A DNA stretch of 19,574 nucleotides from CAYHCE01 sp964355015. GTDB taxonomy: Bacteria; Cyanobacteriota; Cyanobacteriia; PCC-6307; Cyanobiaceae. The translations under genes and the position numbers were made by a program. Location: contig CAYHCE010000050.1 in assembly GCA_964355015.1 (NCBI GenBank), positions 1 to 19,574 of the forward strand, written 5' to 3'. Below, piece after piece: positions 13,958 through 19,574 of the stretch. Position 1 is the first letter of the stretch. Every line of letters begins with the position of its first letter. The notes beneath the pieces were generated by a model, which was not told the DNA's origin, searched no databases, and saw only the letters and a program-made list of their open reading frames with translations.

Positions 13958-14614
13958 ATGTCTGGTGCTGATTTAGCTGTTATTGGCGCTGCAAAGAATA
14001 TCTGGGATATGCTTATTGGCCTTCTCAAGGGAAGCGCCGAGGATAAGAAAAGCTTCCTTGAACATTATGTCGAGCCCCTTCAGGCAAGACTGATTGATGT
14101 ACACCAACACTATATAGCCACATTTCAAGAGGTCCAAAAGCATCTACGAGATAGAACCAAGCCACCGAGTTATCTGATTGAATTTCTTCTTGAACGAAAG
14201 CGAAGCTATCAGCATGAGCACCAGTTGGTTATGGATCTTGCTGCGGAGATAGGTCGGCCTGACAATGCTCGGTTTCATGGTCGCAAACTTAAAACCGCAA
14301 TTTCTGACTACTCGTCTGCGGTATCAGAGTACTTTGGCATCACGCAGCACATCTCATACCCTTCCTGGTATACGGATTTTATAAGGATAGTTGAACGCAA
14401 CGTACAGCGAGAGACTAAAATAGACTTCTGGGCAACGCAGGCTGAATTAGAGAATCCCAGGAAGAATGTAGATGTGTGGGAAACATTGGCTATTTCAGGA
14501 GATCCGAGACAAGAATTATTAAATGATGTTAACGCGCTTCTTGATCGCTTGTTGCCCGAATATTTCGGACGGGTTTCACAGACTTACGCGAGGCTTAGAA
14601 TGTCCCTTGTGTAG
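13958..14614 (+). CDS. Cassette-borne protein of unknown function
   Basis: The 218-aa, mostly helical protein has no family I recognise. It starts MSGADLAVIGAAKNIWDMLI, a hydrophobic amphipathic helix, followed by charged helices (about 40-125) that include FLLERKRSYQHEHQLVMDLA. A Trp/Tyr-rich centre holds the segment YPSWYTDFIRIVERN (about 133-147). No catalytic motif, signal peptide or clear membrane span is visible. The gene is AT-richer than the phage genes. Its stop lies 4 bases before a clear attC, and a possible core lies upstream, so it has the layout of an integron cassette. Cassette genes often encode defence, toxin or surface functions, but nothing here assigns one. Confidence 0.75.
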   Translation: MSGADLAVIGAAKNIWDMLIGLLKGSAEDKKSFLEHYVEPLQARLIDVHQHYIATFQEVQKHLRDRTKPPSYLIEFLLERKRSYQHEHQLVMDLAAEIGRPDNARFHGRKLKTAISDYSSAVSEYFGITQHISYPSWYTDFIRIVERNVQRETKIDFWATQAELENPRKNVDVWETLAISGDPRQELLNDVNALLDRLLPEYFGRVSQTYARLRMSLV

Positions 14615-14617
14615 GCG

Positions 14618-14710
14618 GTCTAACAAACGCATCCAGCGGAACGCGGCAAGCGAGTTTCGTATGCTTCGGCCAGTGTTACATGCCGCGCCCGCTGATGTGA
14701 GTCGTTAGGC
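14618..14710 (+). repeat. attC recombination site
   Basis: The outer cores are GTCTAAC (14618-14624, RYYYAAC) and GTTAGGC (14704-14710, GTTRRRY). The inner arms are strong: CAGCGG..CGCGGCA (14634-14648) pairs with TGCCGCGCCCGCTG (14681-14694), leaving unequal bases in the middle as in attC extrahelical positions. An asymmetric spacer and a roughly 30-base loop complete the 93-base structure. It starts 4 bases past one stop codon and ends 8 bases before the next ATG. Core consensus, folding and placement all fit a gene-cassette recombination site. Confidence 0.85.
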
Positions 14711-14718
14711 TCTCCCTA

Positions 14719-15087
14719 ATGGATAAGGACCTGAAAGTAGAAGCCCTCCGATTTCTGAAGGAGTGGAGCTCTTGGATGGTTGGCGTCGAGACAGCCATCC
14801 TTGGCTTTCTTGTTACCCTTCTTGGGCGAGATCAGCTTGCCCTAGGAAGTGTCTACATCAAGGGAGCAGTTGCTTGTTTTGGTATTTCAATGGCATTTGC
14901 CGCTTGCTCATTGGGAATGATTCCTTCCGCCTGCCAGCAGCTCTGTCGAAACACAAGTAGCATATACAGTATGCGATTATTCGGCACACCGACGATGCGA
15001 TGGATTCGATTGGGGTGGATCACATTTTTTTCAGCATGTATTCTTCCTCTTTGGTGTGCTTGGCATTGCCCTATCGGTTATGTTTAA
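14719..15087 (+). CDS. Small integral membrane protein in an integron cassette
   Basis: The 122-aa protein has three likely membrane helices at about residues 18-36, 45-66 and 98-114, after a short charged amphipathic start (MDKDLKVEALRFLKEW). Only 8 bases separate the attC right core from the ATG and no Shine-Dalgarno sequence is visible, which is common for cassette genes. Small multi-span membrane proteins of this kind are frequent in cassette arrays and mostly have no known function. I cannot name a family. An imperfect long inverted repeat follows its stop by about 20 bases. Confidence 0.7.
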   Translation: MDKDLKVEALRFLKEWSSWMVGVETAILGFLVTLLGRDQLALGSVYIKGAVACFGISMAFAACSLGMIPSACQQLCRNTSSIYSMRLFGTPTMRWIRLGWITFFSACILPLWCAWHCPIGYV

Positions 15088-15106
15088 GCAGATCGGGTGA
15101 GGATTG

Positions 15107-15155
15107 ACGTCTAGCACGAGCCGTCACGGTACCCCGCGCGACTCATGCTAGACGT
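15107..15155. repeat. Long inverted repeat, attC-like or terminator
   Basis: ACGTCTAGCA (15107-15116) and TGCTAGACGT (15146-15155) are perfect 10-base complements. Pairing continues inward with two mismatches (GAGCCG with CGACTC). GTCTAGC and GCTAGAC would be attC cores with the AAC/GTT triplets changed to AGC/GCT in both arms. At 49 bases it is shorter than usual attC sites. It lies between a plus-strand and a minus-strand ORF that converge here, so a bidirectional terminator is the main alternative, though there is no T-run. Confidence 0.45.
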
Positions 15156-15176
15156 TCACCGACGAAAGCAACTCAG

Positions 15177-15485
15177 CTAGTAGTCAAGCGGCCCCTCTGC
15201 CAGGAAAAGAGACGCCCCTCCATACCGACCAGTTTTAGCACCAGCGGGTTTGATGGAGCCATTCAATTCGTGGTTCAGGGAGGACGTCAAGGCTGACGTT
15301 AGAAGGCGGATGGCGACGAATACCACTCTTATGGGCGCGAGCCCCGCGATGATCCACCAGGCGGGCCGACACCACTGGATGAAGCCGGGGCCATAGAAGC
15401 GAGCGAGAAGTACACCCACTGTTGGTGCTAACAGGACGACGATGAAAACGCCGTCCTTGGTTGGAGTCCTCCAGTACCCAGCCAC
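15177..15485 (-). CDS. Possible small membrane protein, reverse-oriented
   Basis: A 102-aa ORF starts MAGYWRTPTKDGVF and has two likely membrane helices at about 13-31 and 41-59 (IVVLLAPTVGVLLARF, then WWIIAGLAPIRVVFVAI). The C-terminal 40 residues are polar. Its start overlaps the end of the broken phage gene in another frame, so the start codon lies right at the right-hand junction of insert B. Orientation is opposite to the other cassette genes. I do not recognise it; it could be a reversed cassette gene or a chance hydrophobic frame. Confidence 0.45.
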   Translation of the reverse strand: MAGYWRTPTKDGVFIVVLLAPTVGVLLARFYGPGFIQWCRPAWWIIAGLAPIRVVFVAIRLLTSALTSSLNHELNGSIKPAGAKTGRYGGASLFLAEGPLDY

Positions 15486-15673
15486 TGCCGCAAGTCCGCC
15501 AGCTGGCGCGAGTCGAGCATGTCCGCGGCGTACATCAGCACCTCATCCGGGTTGGTGAGGAGGCGGCTCTCATGGCGGCGCCAGCAGAACTAGAAATCGG
15601 GGTGATCGCGCCGGCGCTGGCGGTTGATCCAAATCGAGCCAGGGACAGAGAAGAGATGGTTGGTGTCGCTCAC
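15474..15673 (-). pseudogene. Phage gene interrupted by TAG and truncated by insert B
   Basis: A GTG start at 15673 overlaps the previous stop by 4 bases, and 27 codons (SDTNHLFSVPGSIWINRQRR...) run to an in-frame TAG at 15590-15592. The same frame then continues with strong GC3 coding bias (FCWRRHESRLLTNPDEVL, then YAADMLDSRQLADLRQWLG) to about 15474, where composition and frame change into insert B. One gene carrying a nonsense codon and cut at its 3' end explains this best. Readthrough of TAG or two separate small genes are less likely. The family is unknown. Confidence 0.55.
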
Positions 15674-15846
15674 GGCAGATCGTTGAAGCGGTTGCGGGGG
15701 TCATCCATCAGCTCCTGGCGACCCTTCTCCTTGCCGTAGAGCCAGGCGTCGACGGACTGGCCGGGCTTGGGGCCGTTGGGCTTGAGCTTGGTGACCTTGA
15801 ACTCGATGGCCGGAGTCCAGCTGGGCATCTTCTTGCGGCGGCTCAT
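15670..15846 (-). CDS. 58-aa hypothetical phage protein
   Basis: The ORF starts at the ATG at 15846, which overlaps the exonuclease stop (ATGA), and ends in a TGA overlapped by the next GTG (GTGA). It encodes a basic protein beginning MSRRKKMPSWTPAIEFKVTK, with a Pro/Gly linker and an ending rich in Asp/Arg (DDPRNRFNDLP). Double overlap and clear GC3 bias make it a real gene despite its size. I do not recognise the family. Position after a 3'-5' exonuclease suggests the replication or recombination block. Confidence 0.65.
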   Translation of the reverse strand: MSRRKKMPSWTPAIEFKVTKLKPNGPKPGQSVDAWLYGKEKGRQELMDDPRNRFNDLP

Positions 15847-16565
15847 AGCAGCACCTCGTAGGTGGGAAAAGGAAGGTCCTCGATCTGGGCATCGGTAAGC
15901 TTGCGGATCCAGAGCTTGCGATCCGGCAGCCAGCGGAAGCCCGCCTCCTTGGCTTCGCTCTTGCGGGCGAAGGGCAGATCAGCGGCCACCAGGCGGCGGG
16001 GCAGCAGGCCCTCCGCCAGCTTCTGCTCAAGGGCGGCGGCACGCTCCAGGATCTGAGCCAGATAGATGCAATCGGTCAGTGCGCGGTGGGCGGCCCAGAT
16101 CGGAACGCCATGGGCGAGCGCCAGGGACTGCAGCGAAGGGTTGGGGCGCACGTCCTCCCAGGTGATGCCCTCGAAGGTGCAGATCCAGGGGCGCTGCAGA
16201 TCGGGGTGGCCGGCGGTGTCCAGAAAGGCCTCGATCCAGGGTTGATCGAAGGCGGCGTTATGGGCCACAAAGGCATCGGCATGGCGCACCATTGCCCGCA
16301 GCAGCACGGCCGCCTCCTCAATCGGGGCAGGCTGCTGGGTCAGGCACGGCTCGATGCCGTTGATCGCCTGCGCGTCATTGCTGGCCACCGGCAGCAGGAA
16401 GGAGAGCTGCTGGAGGATCGATCGCTGCGGCACCGAGAACAGAACCGCACCGATCTCGCAGAGCTCGGCCTGAGGCGGCTCGAGGCCGGTGGTTTCGACA
16501 TCGAGGATCAGCAGGATCTGGGGACCGCTCAGCGGCGGGCATAGGTGCGGGGCCGGGAGGGTCAT
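15843..16565 (-). CDS. DnaQ-like DEDDh 3'-5' exonuclease
   Basis: This 240-aa protein has the complete DEDDh set: Asp22 and Glu24 in LILDVETTG, Asp107 in AHNAAFDQPW, His160 and Asp165 in AAHRALTDC. The exonuclease domain covers about residues 15-175. A C-terminal segment (about 187-240) holds LPFARKSEAKEAGFRWLPDRKLWIR, a small add-on domain also seen on other phage and bacterial nucleases (pattern AK-AGF-W---K-W). The enzyme should degrade single-stranded DNA or RNA from the 3' end, either for proofreading, recombination or nucleotide scavenging. It starts 2 bases after the previous stop, in the middle of a packed early operon that includes a protein with an SSB-type tail. Confidence 0.9.
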   Translation of the reverse strand: MTLPAPHLCPPLSGPQILLILDVETTGLEPPQAELCEIGAVLFSVPQRSILQQLSFLLPVASNDAQAINGIEPCLTQQPAPIEEAAVLLRAMVRHADAFVAHNAAFDQPWIEAFLDTAGHPDLQRPWICTFEGITWEDVRPNPSLQSLALAHGVPIWAAHRALTDCIYLAQILERAAALEQKLAEGLLPRRLVAADLPFARKSEAKEAGFRWLPDRKLWIRKLTDAQIEDLPFPTYEVLL

Positions 16566-16567
16566 GG

Positions 16568-16810
16568 TCAGATCCAGCGGCAGGAGGAGAGGAGGCGGTA
16601 GGGGAGGGGGAAGCGGGCGATCGAGAGAGCCGCGTCCTTGTAGCCGTGCCAGCAGCGGAGGATCGCGAGGAGGTGGAGCTGCTCAGCGGGTAGCCGGTCC
16701 TCAGCGAGGGAGGCGCTGAGTTCACGGCGGATGCGAAGGGCGCGGGCGATGGCGAGCGGCAGCGGCACGGAGCGGGCGCTGCCCATGGAGGGAAGGCGTT
16801 GCGACCTCAT
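16568..16810 (-). CDS. 80-aa hypothetical phage protein
   Basis: A small Arg/Leu-rich, likely helical protein (MRSQRLPSMGSARSVPLPLA at the start, HLLAILRCWHGYKDAAL in the middle). Its ATG overlaps the previous stop by 4 bases and its stop lies 2 bases before the exonuclease, so it belongs to the operon. No family is recognised. A weak helix-turn-helix is possible but not supported by a clear motif. Confidence 0.55.
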   Translation of the reverse strand: MRSQRLPSMGSARSVPLPLAIARALRIRRELSASLAEDRLPAEQLHLLAILRCWHGYKDAALSIARFPLPYRLLSSCRWI

Positions 16811-16998
16811 GGGCCCAGCCGATGCAGTCCTGCGCGCTGCCGCCAGCGACCTGTGGCCGCAAGGGTGCCCGGATCAAGCAGGGCCACCGGGCCGTTGCGG
16901 GGAGAGTTGACGCGCAACTCCACAGCCCAGCCGTTCCAGGCGGCGTAGACCCCATCGCCCAGGTATGTCTGCTCCGGTTTGCCGTGTTCGCCGCTCAT
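16807..16998 (-). CDS. Small conserved phage protein (YLGDGVYA type)
   Basis: The 63-aa protein carries TYLGDGVYAAWNGWAVELRV near its N-terminus. A 'YLGDGVYA...(G)W.VELR' beginning is shared by many short uncharacterised phage and prophage proteins of replication regions. The usual continuation, a beta strand followed by a helix, is present (VALLDPGTLAATGRW). Function is unknown. It overlaps both neighbours by 4 bases (ATGA), which confirms the start. Confidence 0.7.
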   Translation of the reverse strand: MSGEHGKPEQTYLGDGVYAAWNGWAVELRVNSPRNGPVALLDPGTLAATGRWRQRAGLHRLGP

Positions 16999-17306
16999 GG
17001 GATTTCCATGTGCAGGAACTGGATCAGGTCCCGAAAACGTGTGCGGCAGTGCTGAAGCTGCGTCCAGGCCGCCAGGGCGTCGCCATACAGCCGCTGGTGC
17101 TCCGAGTCAGCATCAGGCGGCGGCGCCTGCGGTGGCTGCAACGGTTCATCGGTGGAAAGAATGTGGCGGGCTGCCGCCTGGATCGGTGCAGCGGCAAGGC
17201 GGGAGCGGCAGTGGTTGCCGGCCCAGTACTCACGCTCAAAGTCTTCCAGGACCGCATTGGCCAGGTGTTTTACGGAGGTGGTGAGGACAGCTGGGTGATT
17301 CGACAT
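16995..17306 (-). CDS. 103-aa hypothetical phage protein
   Basis: A helical protein with a Pro-rich hinge (LQPPQAPPPDAD, about 55-66) between two helical parts. It starts 3 bases after the stop of the gene with the SSB-like tail and overlaps the next gene by 4 bases. No family, catalytic motif or membrane segment is seen. Operon placement suggests an accessory role in phage DNA metabolism, which is only inference. Confidence 0.6.
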   Translation of the reverse strand: MSNHPAVLTTSVKHLANAVLEDFEREYWAGNHCRSRLAAAPIQAAARHILSTDEPLQPPQAPPPDADSEHQRLYGDALAAWTQLQHCRTRFRDLIQFLHMEIP

Positions 17307-17309
17307 GGT

Positions 17310-17672
17310 TCAGAAGGGAATTTCATCGTCATCGTCAGCGCAAGGGGAGGGATTGCCTTGAAACCCGCTGCCACCGGCGTAGGCAGGCGTTGGAGCCTGC
17401 CCTTGAGAACCATTGCCAGGCAGATCCGAGGGGTCCTTGAGTTGGACCGTTCGATAAGTGTTCCCACCTCTCGATGAGTTGTGGTACTCGAAGGCCAGCA
17501 GGCGGACGACATTGTCGTTGAGGTAATCGTCGTATTCACCGCTCTGGCCCAGCAGCCATTCGGCAAGGGCATGAACGTCAGTGAGCGGAACGATGAGATT
17601 GCCGGAAGCGGAATAACTGGTGCCCTGCTTCTTGGGTGGGAAGAGCTTGATCGTGAGTTTGGGAAGCGCCAT
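17310..17672 (-). CDS. Probable ssDNA-binding-type protein with SSB acidic tail
   Basis: The 120-aa protein ends in DDDDEIPF, the acidic tip with terminal Pro-Phe that SSB proteins use to recruit exonucleases, helicases and RecO/PriA-type partners. A Gly/Pro/Ser/Gln linker (about 85-112) precedes the tip, as in SSB. The N-terminal domain (about 1-80, beginning MALPKLTIKLFPPKKQGTSY) is shorter than the SSB OB-fold and I do not recognise it as canonical SSB, though a beta-rich start is compatible with an OB-like fold. It lies in a block with an exonuclease and a DUF2303 protein. An alternative is another DNA-metabolism protein that mimics the SSB tail. Confidence 0.65.
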   Translation of the reverse strand: MALPKLTIKLFPPKKQGTSYSASGNLIVPLTDVHALAEWLLGQSGEYDDYLNDNVVRLLAFEYHNSSRGGNTYRTVQLKDPSDLPGNGSQGQAPTPAYAGGSGFQGNPSPCADDDDEIPF

Positions 17673-17675
17673 GGA

Positions 17676-17903
17676 TCAGGTGTCGGTGGGGAGCTTGAAG
17701 TGGCGACGGAGAAGGTCATGCACGGCACCGCTGAGGGTGAGCCGGTGCTTCTCGGCATGAGCCATGACGCGGGCGAGCACATCAGGCCAGAGGCTGGTGG
17801 TGATGCGCAGCGCCGCCGTGCGGCGGCCATAGCGACGGGGGGCTCCGCCATCGGCTGCGGGGCCGGGGGAGGGGGCATCGAGCGGGGTGAGAGCTTTCGG
17901 CAT
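17676..17903 (-). CDS. Small ribbon-helix-helix-like DNA-binding protein
   Basis: The ORF starts at the ATG at 17903, 4 bases after the DUF2303 stop; a longer frame extending upstream only overlaps that gene. It encodes 75 aa: a Pro/Gly-rich start, then RTAALRITTSLWPDVLARVM (about 28-47) and HRLTLSGAVHDLLRRHF (about 53-69). This is the strand-helix-turn-helix layout of MetJ/Arc repressors (RITTSL as the strand, LSGAVHDLLRR as the second helix). It may be a small autorepressor of the early operon. Family assignment is by pattern only. Confidence 0.6.
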   Translation of the reverse strand: MPKALTPLDAPSPGPAADGGAPRRYGRRTAALRITTSLWPDVLARVMAHAEKHRLTLSGAVHDLLRRHFKLPTDT

Positions 17904-17907
17904 CGGC

Positions 17908-18783
17908 TCAGAGCGCCGGGGCGGCGCCGTGAAGAATCGCCAGATCAACGCCTTCCGCCACCTTGGTGAGCACCTGTGAGAAGGCGGCTCGCTGGATCTC
18001 ATCCGGTCGATCGAGCAGCACCGTGAAGCGCAGGGCGCCGGAGTTGAGGCGGTAGCGGAAGCGGGCCTCAACCCGGAAGGGGTCCATGCCTTCGTAAGGG
18101 GAGAGGCCGAGAACGATGCGCTGCGGGATCTGCAGGGTTCCGGCCTGGCCGGCTCTGGCTTCGATGGTTTCCTCGTAGGCGAACTGCACCTGGCCGTTGT
18201 CCAGGCGCCGGGCCGCCTTGATCACCGCACCACTGGTGGCCGAGATCGTGGTGGCGATCTCCAGAAGCTGAGCTGCCTGGGGCTCACGGATGTCGGCGGC
18301 GTGATCCTCGAGAAACTCGGCGAACTCCAGCTGGCCGAGCGGCTGGCCGGAAATGGCGGTCCAGGCCAACCAGGCGGTGGTGGGTGTGAGGGTGAGGCGA
18401 GCGCGGTGCCGGCCCCAGCCGGCGAGCGATTCTTCCCCGCGGCCCTGATCGCCTGTGGCGTGATCATCGAGCACCGCCTCGATGGTGCCGCGCTCCCGAT
18501 TGGCGTAGAGCGTGGTGCGGCCGCTCTGCTCGTGGAGGTTGACGTAGGCGGTGAAGGAGTCGTGTTCGCTGAAGGTGAAGACCCCGCTCTTGATGAAGGG
18601 AGGTTGGCCATTACGGCGCCTGTGCTCGTCGGTGTCGAGATCGATGATCTGAACGCCTGAGGCGGTGGCGACGGCCCAGACCTTGAGGGGAGAGAGCAGC
18701 TTGGCTTCTGCCGCCAGACGCGCCTGATCGACGATCACCTGGGCTTCGAGACCGCAAAGCGGCGACTTGTTGGTTTCAGGCAT
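17908..18783 (-). CDS. DUF2303 (YfdQ-like) phage protein
   Basis: The 291-aa protein matches the DUF2303/YfdQ family common in prophage early regions. Characteristic elements include FTFSEHDSFTAYVNLHE (about 69-85), ANRERGTIEAVLDDHA (about 93-108), WGRHRARLTLTPT followed by WLAW (about 122-137), and LEFAEFLEDHAADI (about 151-164). Length is close to the family norm. The function is unknown. Family members usually travel with phage recombination genes, as here. It begins 3 bases after the previous stop within the motif TGATCCATG. Confidence 0.85.
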   Translation of the reverse strand: MPETNKSPLCGLEAQVIVDQARLAAEAKLLSPLKVWAVATASGVQIIDLDTDEHRRRNGQPPFIKSGVFTFSEHDSFTAYVNLHEQSGRTTLYANRERGTIEAVLDDHATGDQGRGEESLAGWGRHRARLTLTPTTAWLAWTAISGQPLGQLEFAEFLEDHAADIREPQAAQLLEIATTISATSGAVIKAARRLDNGQVQFAYEETIEARAGQAGTLQIPQRIVLGLSPYEGMDPFRVEARFRYRLNSGALRFTVLLDRPDEIQRAAFSQVLTKVAEGVDLAILHGAAPAL

Positions 18784-18786
18784 GGA

Positions 18787-19152
18787 TCAGGCCTCATGGA
18801 GGTCGGAAGGTCGAGGTCGGGGCAGAACCTGCAGCGGCAGTTCCGGCTGGCGGGGATCGTTGCGGCTGAGGGAGAAGGAGTCTTCGTCGAAGAAGAACAG
18901 CGTTTCTTCCCTGTCGAGTTCGGGGATCTTGGTGGTGATCTGATCCGCGACGAACATCTGATGGCCGCCGCCACGGGCCGCCTTGGAAATGCGGATCTTG
19001 AGGGTGAGTTCACCGGCTTTGCCGGTTTCCATCACAGCGAGGGCCACCTTGGCCAGGGCGTCGGTGAGTTCGCTGTGGGTGGCGCCGTTGCGCTGGGTGT
19101 GAAGCCACTTGGTGAAGGGCTCCGGGCCGTTGTTGAGGTTGGGAGTGTCCAT
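18787..19152 (-). CDS. Conserved small phage protein next to DUF2303
   Basis: The 121-aa protein has an N-terminal helical half (LTDALAKVALAVMETGKAGE) and a beta-rich centre (LTLKIRISKA, then QMFVADQITTKIPELDREET). The final block LFFFDEDSFSLSRNDPRQPEL has a pattern I know from unnamed proteins next to DUF2303 genes in prophages. Function is unknown. It starts 3 bases after the upstream stop in the same TGATCCATG context as two other genes of the block. Confidence 0.7.
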   Translation of the reverse strand: MDTPNLNNGPEPFTKWLHTQRNGATHSELTDALAKVALAVMETGKAGELTLKIRISKAARGGGHQMFVADQITTKIPELDREETLFFFDEDSFSLSRNDPRQPELPLQVLPRPRPSDLHEA

Positions 19153-19155
19153 GGA

Positions 19156-19574
19156 TCAGACGGCAACGGGCGTGAGTTCCTGCACGCGCTGCGCGATGAA
19201 GGCGGCATGGTCGCGGGTTCTGATGTAGTCGCTCACCAGGGCAGCTTCCGGTAGGCCGAAGTGCTGACGGAAGGCAGCGATCAGAGGCGGGATCGACTCG
19301 TTCGGCAGGGAGCGGATCGAGCCGATCAGGCCCTGGATTTCTGCCGGGGTGAGCTCAGCGACCTGAGGCGCGGTGGTGGGAGTCACAGGGGCAGCAGCAG
19401 CAGGGGTCGCCACCTGCGTTGCGGCCTGAGCCGGGGGCTCGATGGTCTGCGTGGCAGGGGCAGCGGCTGGAGCCGCAGGGGCAGCAGCGGGTGGCTGGGG
19501 CGTTGCTGCCTGGGTCTGGCCTGGAAGAACCGGCTGCTCAGCGGCGGCTGCGCTGCGGCGGCCACCGGTTGAGG
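19156..19574 (-). CDS. C-terminal part of a Pro/Ala-rich linker protein (cut by window edge)
   Basis: The frame is open from the right window edge, so the gene is partial; a GTG at 19413 is an internal codon rather than a needed start. About 75 residues of Pro/Ala/Gln-rich, low-complexity linker precede a compact C-terminal helical segment of about 60 residues (TPAEIQGLIGSIRSLPNES, later FGLPEAALVSDYIRTRDHAA) that ends in TPVAV. I do not recognise this domain. The linker suggests a longer protein with an N-terminal domain outside the window. It is the first visible gene of the early operon. Confidence 0.65.
   Translation of the reverse strand, partial: STGGRRSAAAAEQPVLPGQTQAATPQPPAAAPAAPAAAPATQTIEPPAQAATQVATPAAAAPVTPTTAPQVAELTPAEIQGLIGSIRSLPNESIPPLIAAFRQHFGLPEAALVSDYIRTRDHAAFIAQRVQELTPVAV

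Noticed and set aside
15590..15592. Stop-codon reassignment of TAG
   Set aside because: Other genes in the window end normally at TAG (for example the 635-aa gene and the 218-aa cassette gene), so a simple nonsense mutation is the better explanation.
1..19574. CRISPR array, tRNA, rRNA, transposase or insertion sequence ends
   Set aside because: No regularly spaced repeats, cloverleaf-type sequence, rRNA segment or transposase motif was seen on either strand by eye.

Overview
The window is a high-GC stretch of a tailed-phage-like element (prophage or prophage remnant). Nearly all phage genes lie on the minus strand and read right to left. The host is probably a cyanobacterium, perhaps a Synechococcus/Cyanobium-type picocyanobacterium. 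This is inference only: it rests on two HIP1 octamers (GCGATCGC near 10650 and 11220), on the style of the sigma factor and on the GC-rich codon use. No tRNA, rRNA or host housekeeping gene was seen to confirm it.

Phage layout in the direction of transcription. From 19574 to 15670 there is a tightly packed early or replication block: a Pro/Ala-linker protein cut by the window edge, a small phage protein with an 'LFFFDED' block, a DUF2303/YfdQ protein, a small ribbon-helix-helix-like protein, a protein with an SSB-type acidic tail, three small unknown proteins, a DEDDh 3'-5' exonuclease and a 58-aa protein. Stops and starts overlap or lie 2-4 bases apart. The block ends in a gene broken by an in-frame TAG (about 15673-15474). 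From 13292 to 12924 there are two more decayed minus-strand fragments. A divergent plus-strand DUF2493 (SLOG) gene follows. Then come the small and large terminase subunits, a sigma-70-family factor, a 34-aa ORF, a DUF4055-type portal, a connector-like protein, a LysM-repeat protein and a coiled-coil scaffold-like protein. A strong hairpin follows the scaffold gene. No major capsid protein is seen before the left edge.

Two foreign insertions interrupt the phage operon. Insert A (about 5225-9220) sits between the sigma factor and the portal. It carries three plus-strand genes: a 635-aa protein with a weak phosphodiester-glycosidase-like C-terminus, a cysteine protein-tyrosine phosphatase, and a DUF218 protein of the type common in fungi. 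An attC-like inverted repeat lies between the first two. Insert B (about 13300-15480) sits between the exonuclease block and the DUF2493/terminase block. It looks like integron material: a frameshifted C-terminal remnant of an IntI-type integrase, one convincing attC site (14618-14710), one variant attC-like site (13368-13449), two plus-strand cassette genes and one minus-strand membrane-protein ORF.

The phage part therefore looks defective, through insertions, an in-frame stop, a probable frameshift and a missing capsid gene. The two cassette-like islands are the most novel content. The three-gene cargo of insert A has no function I can name with confidence.
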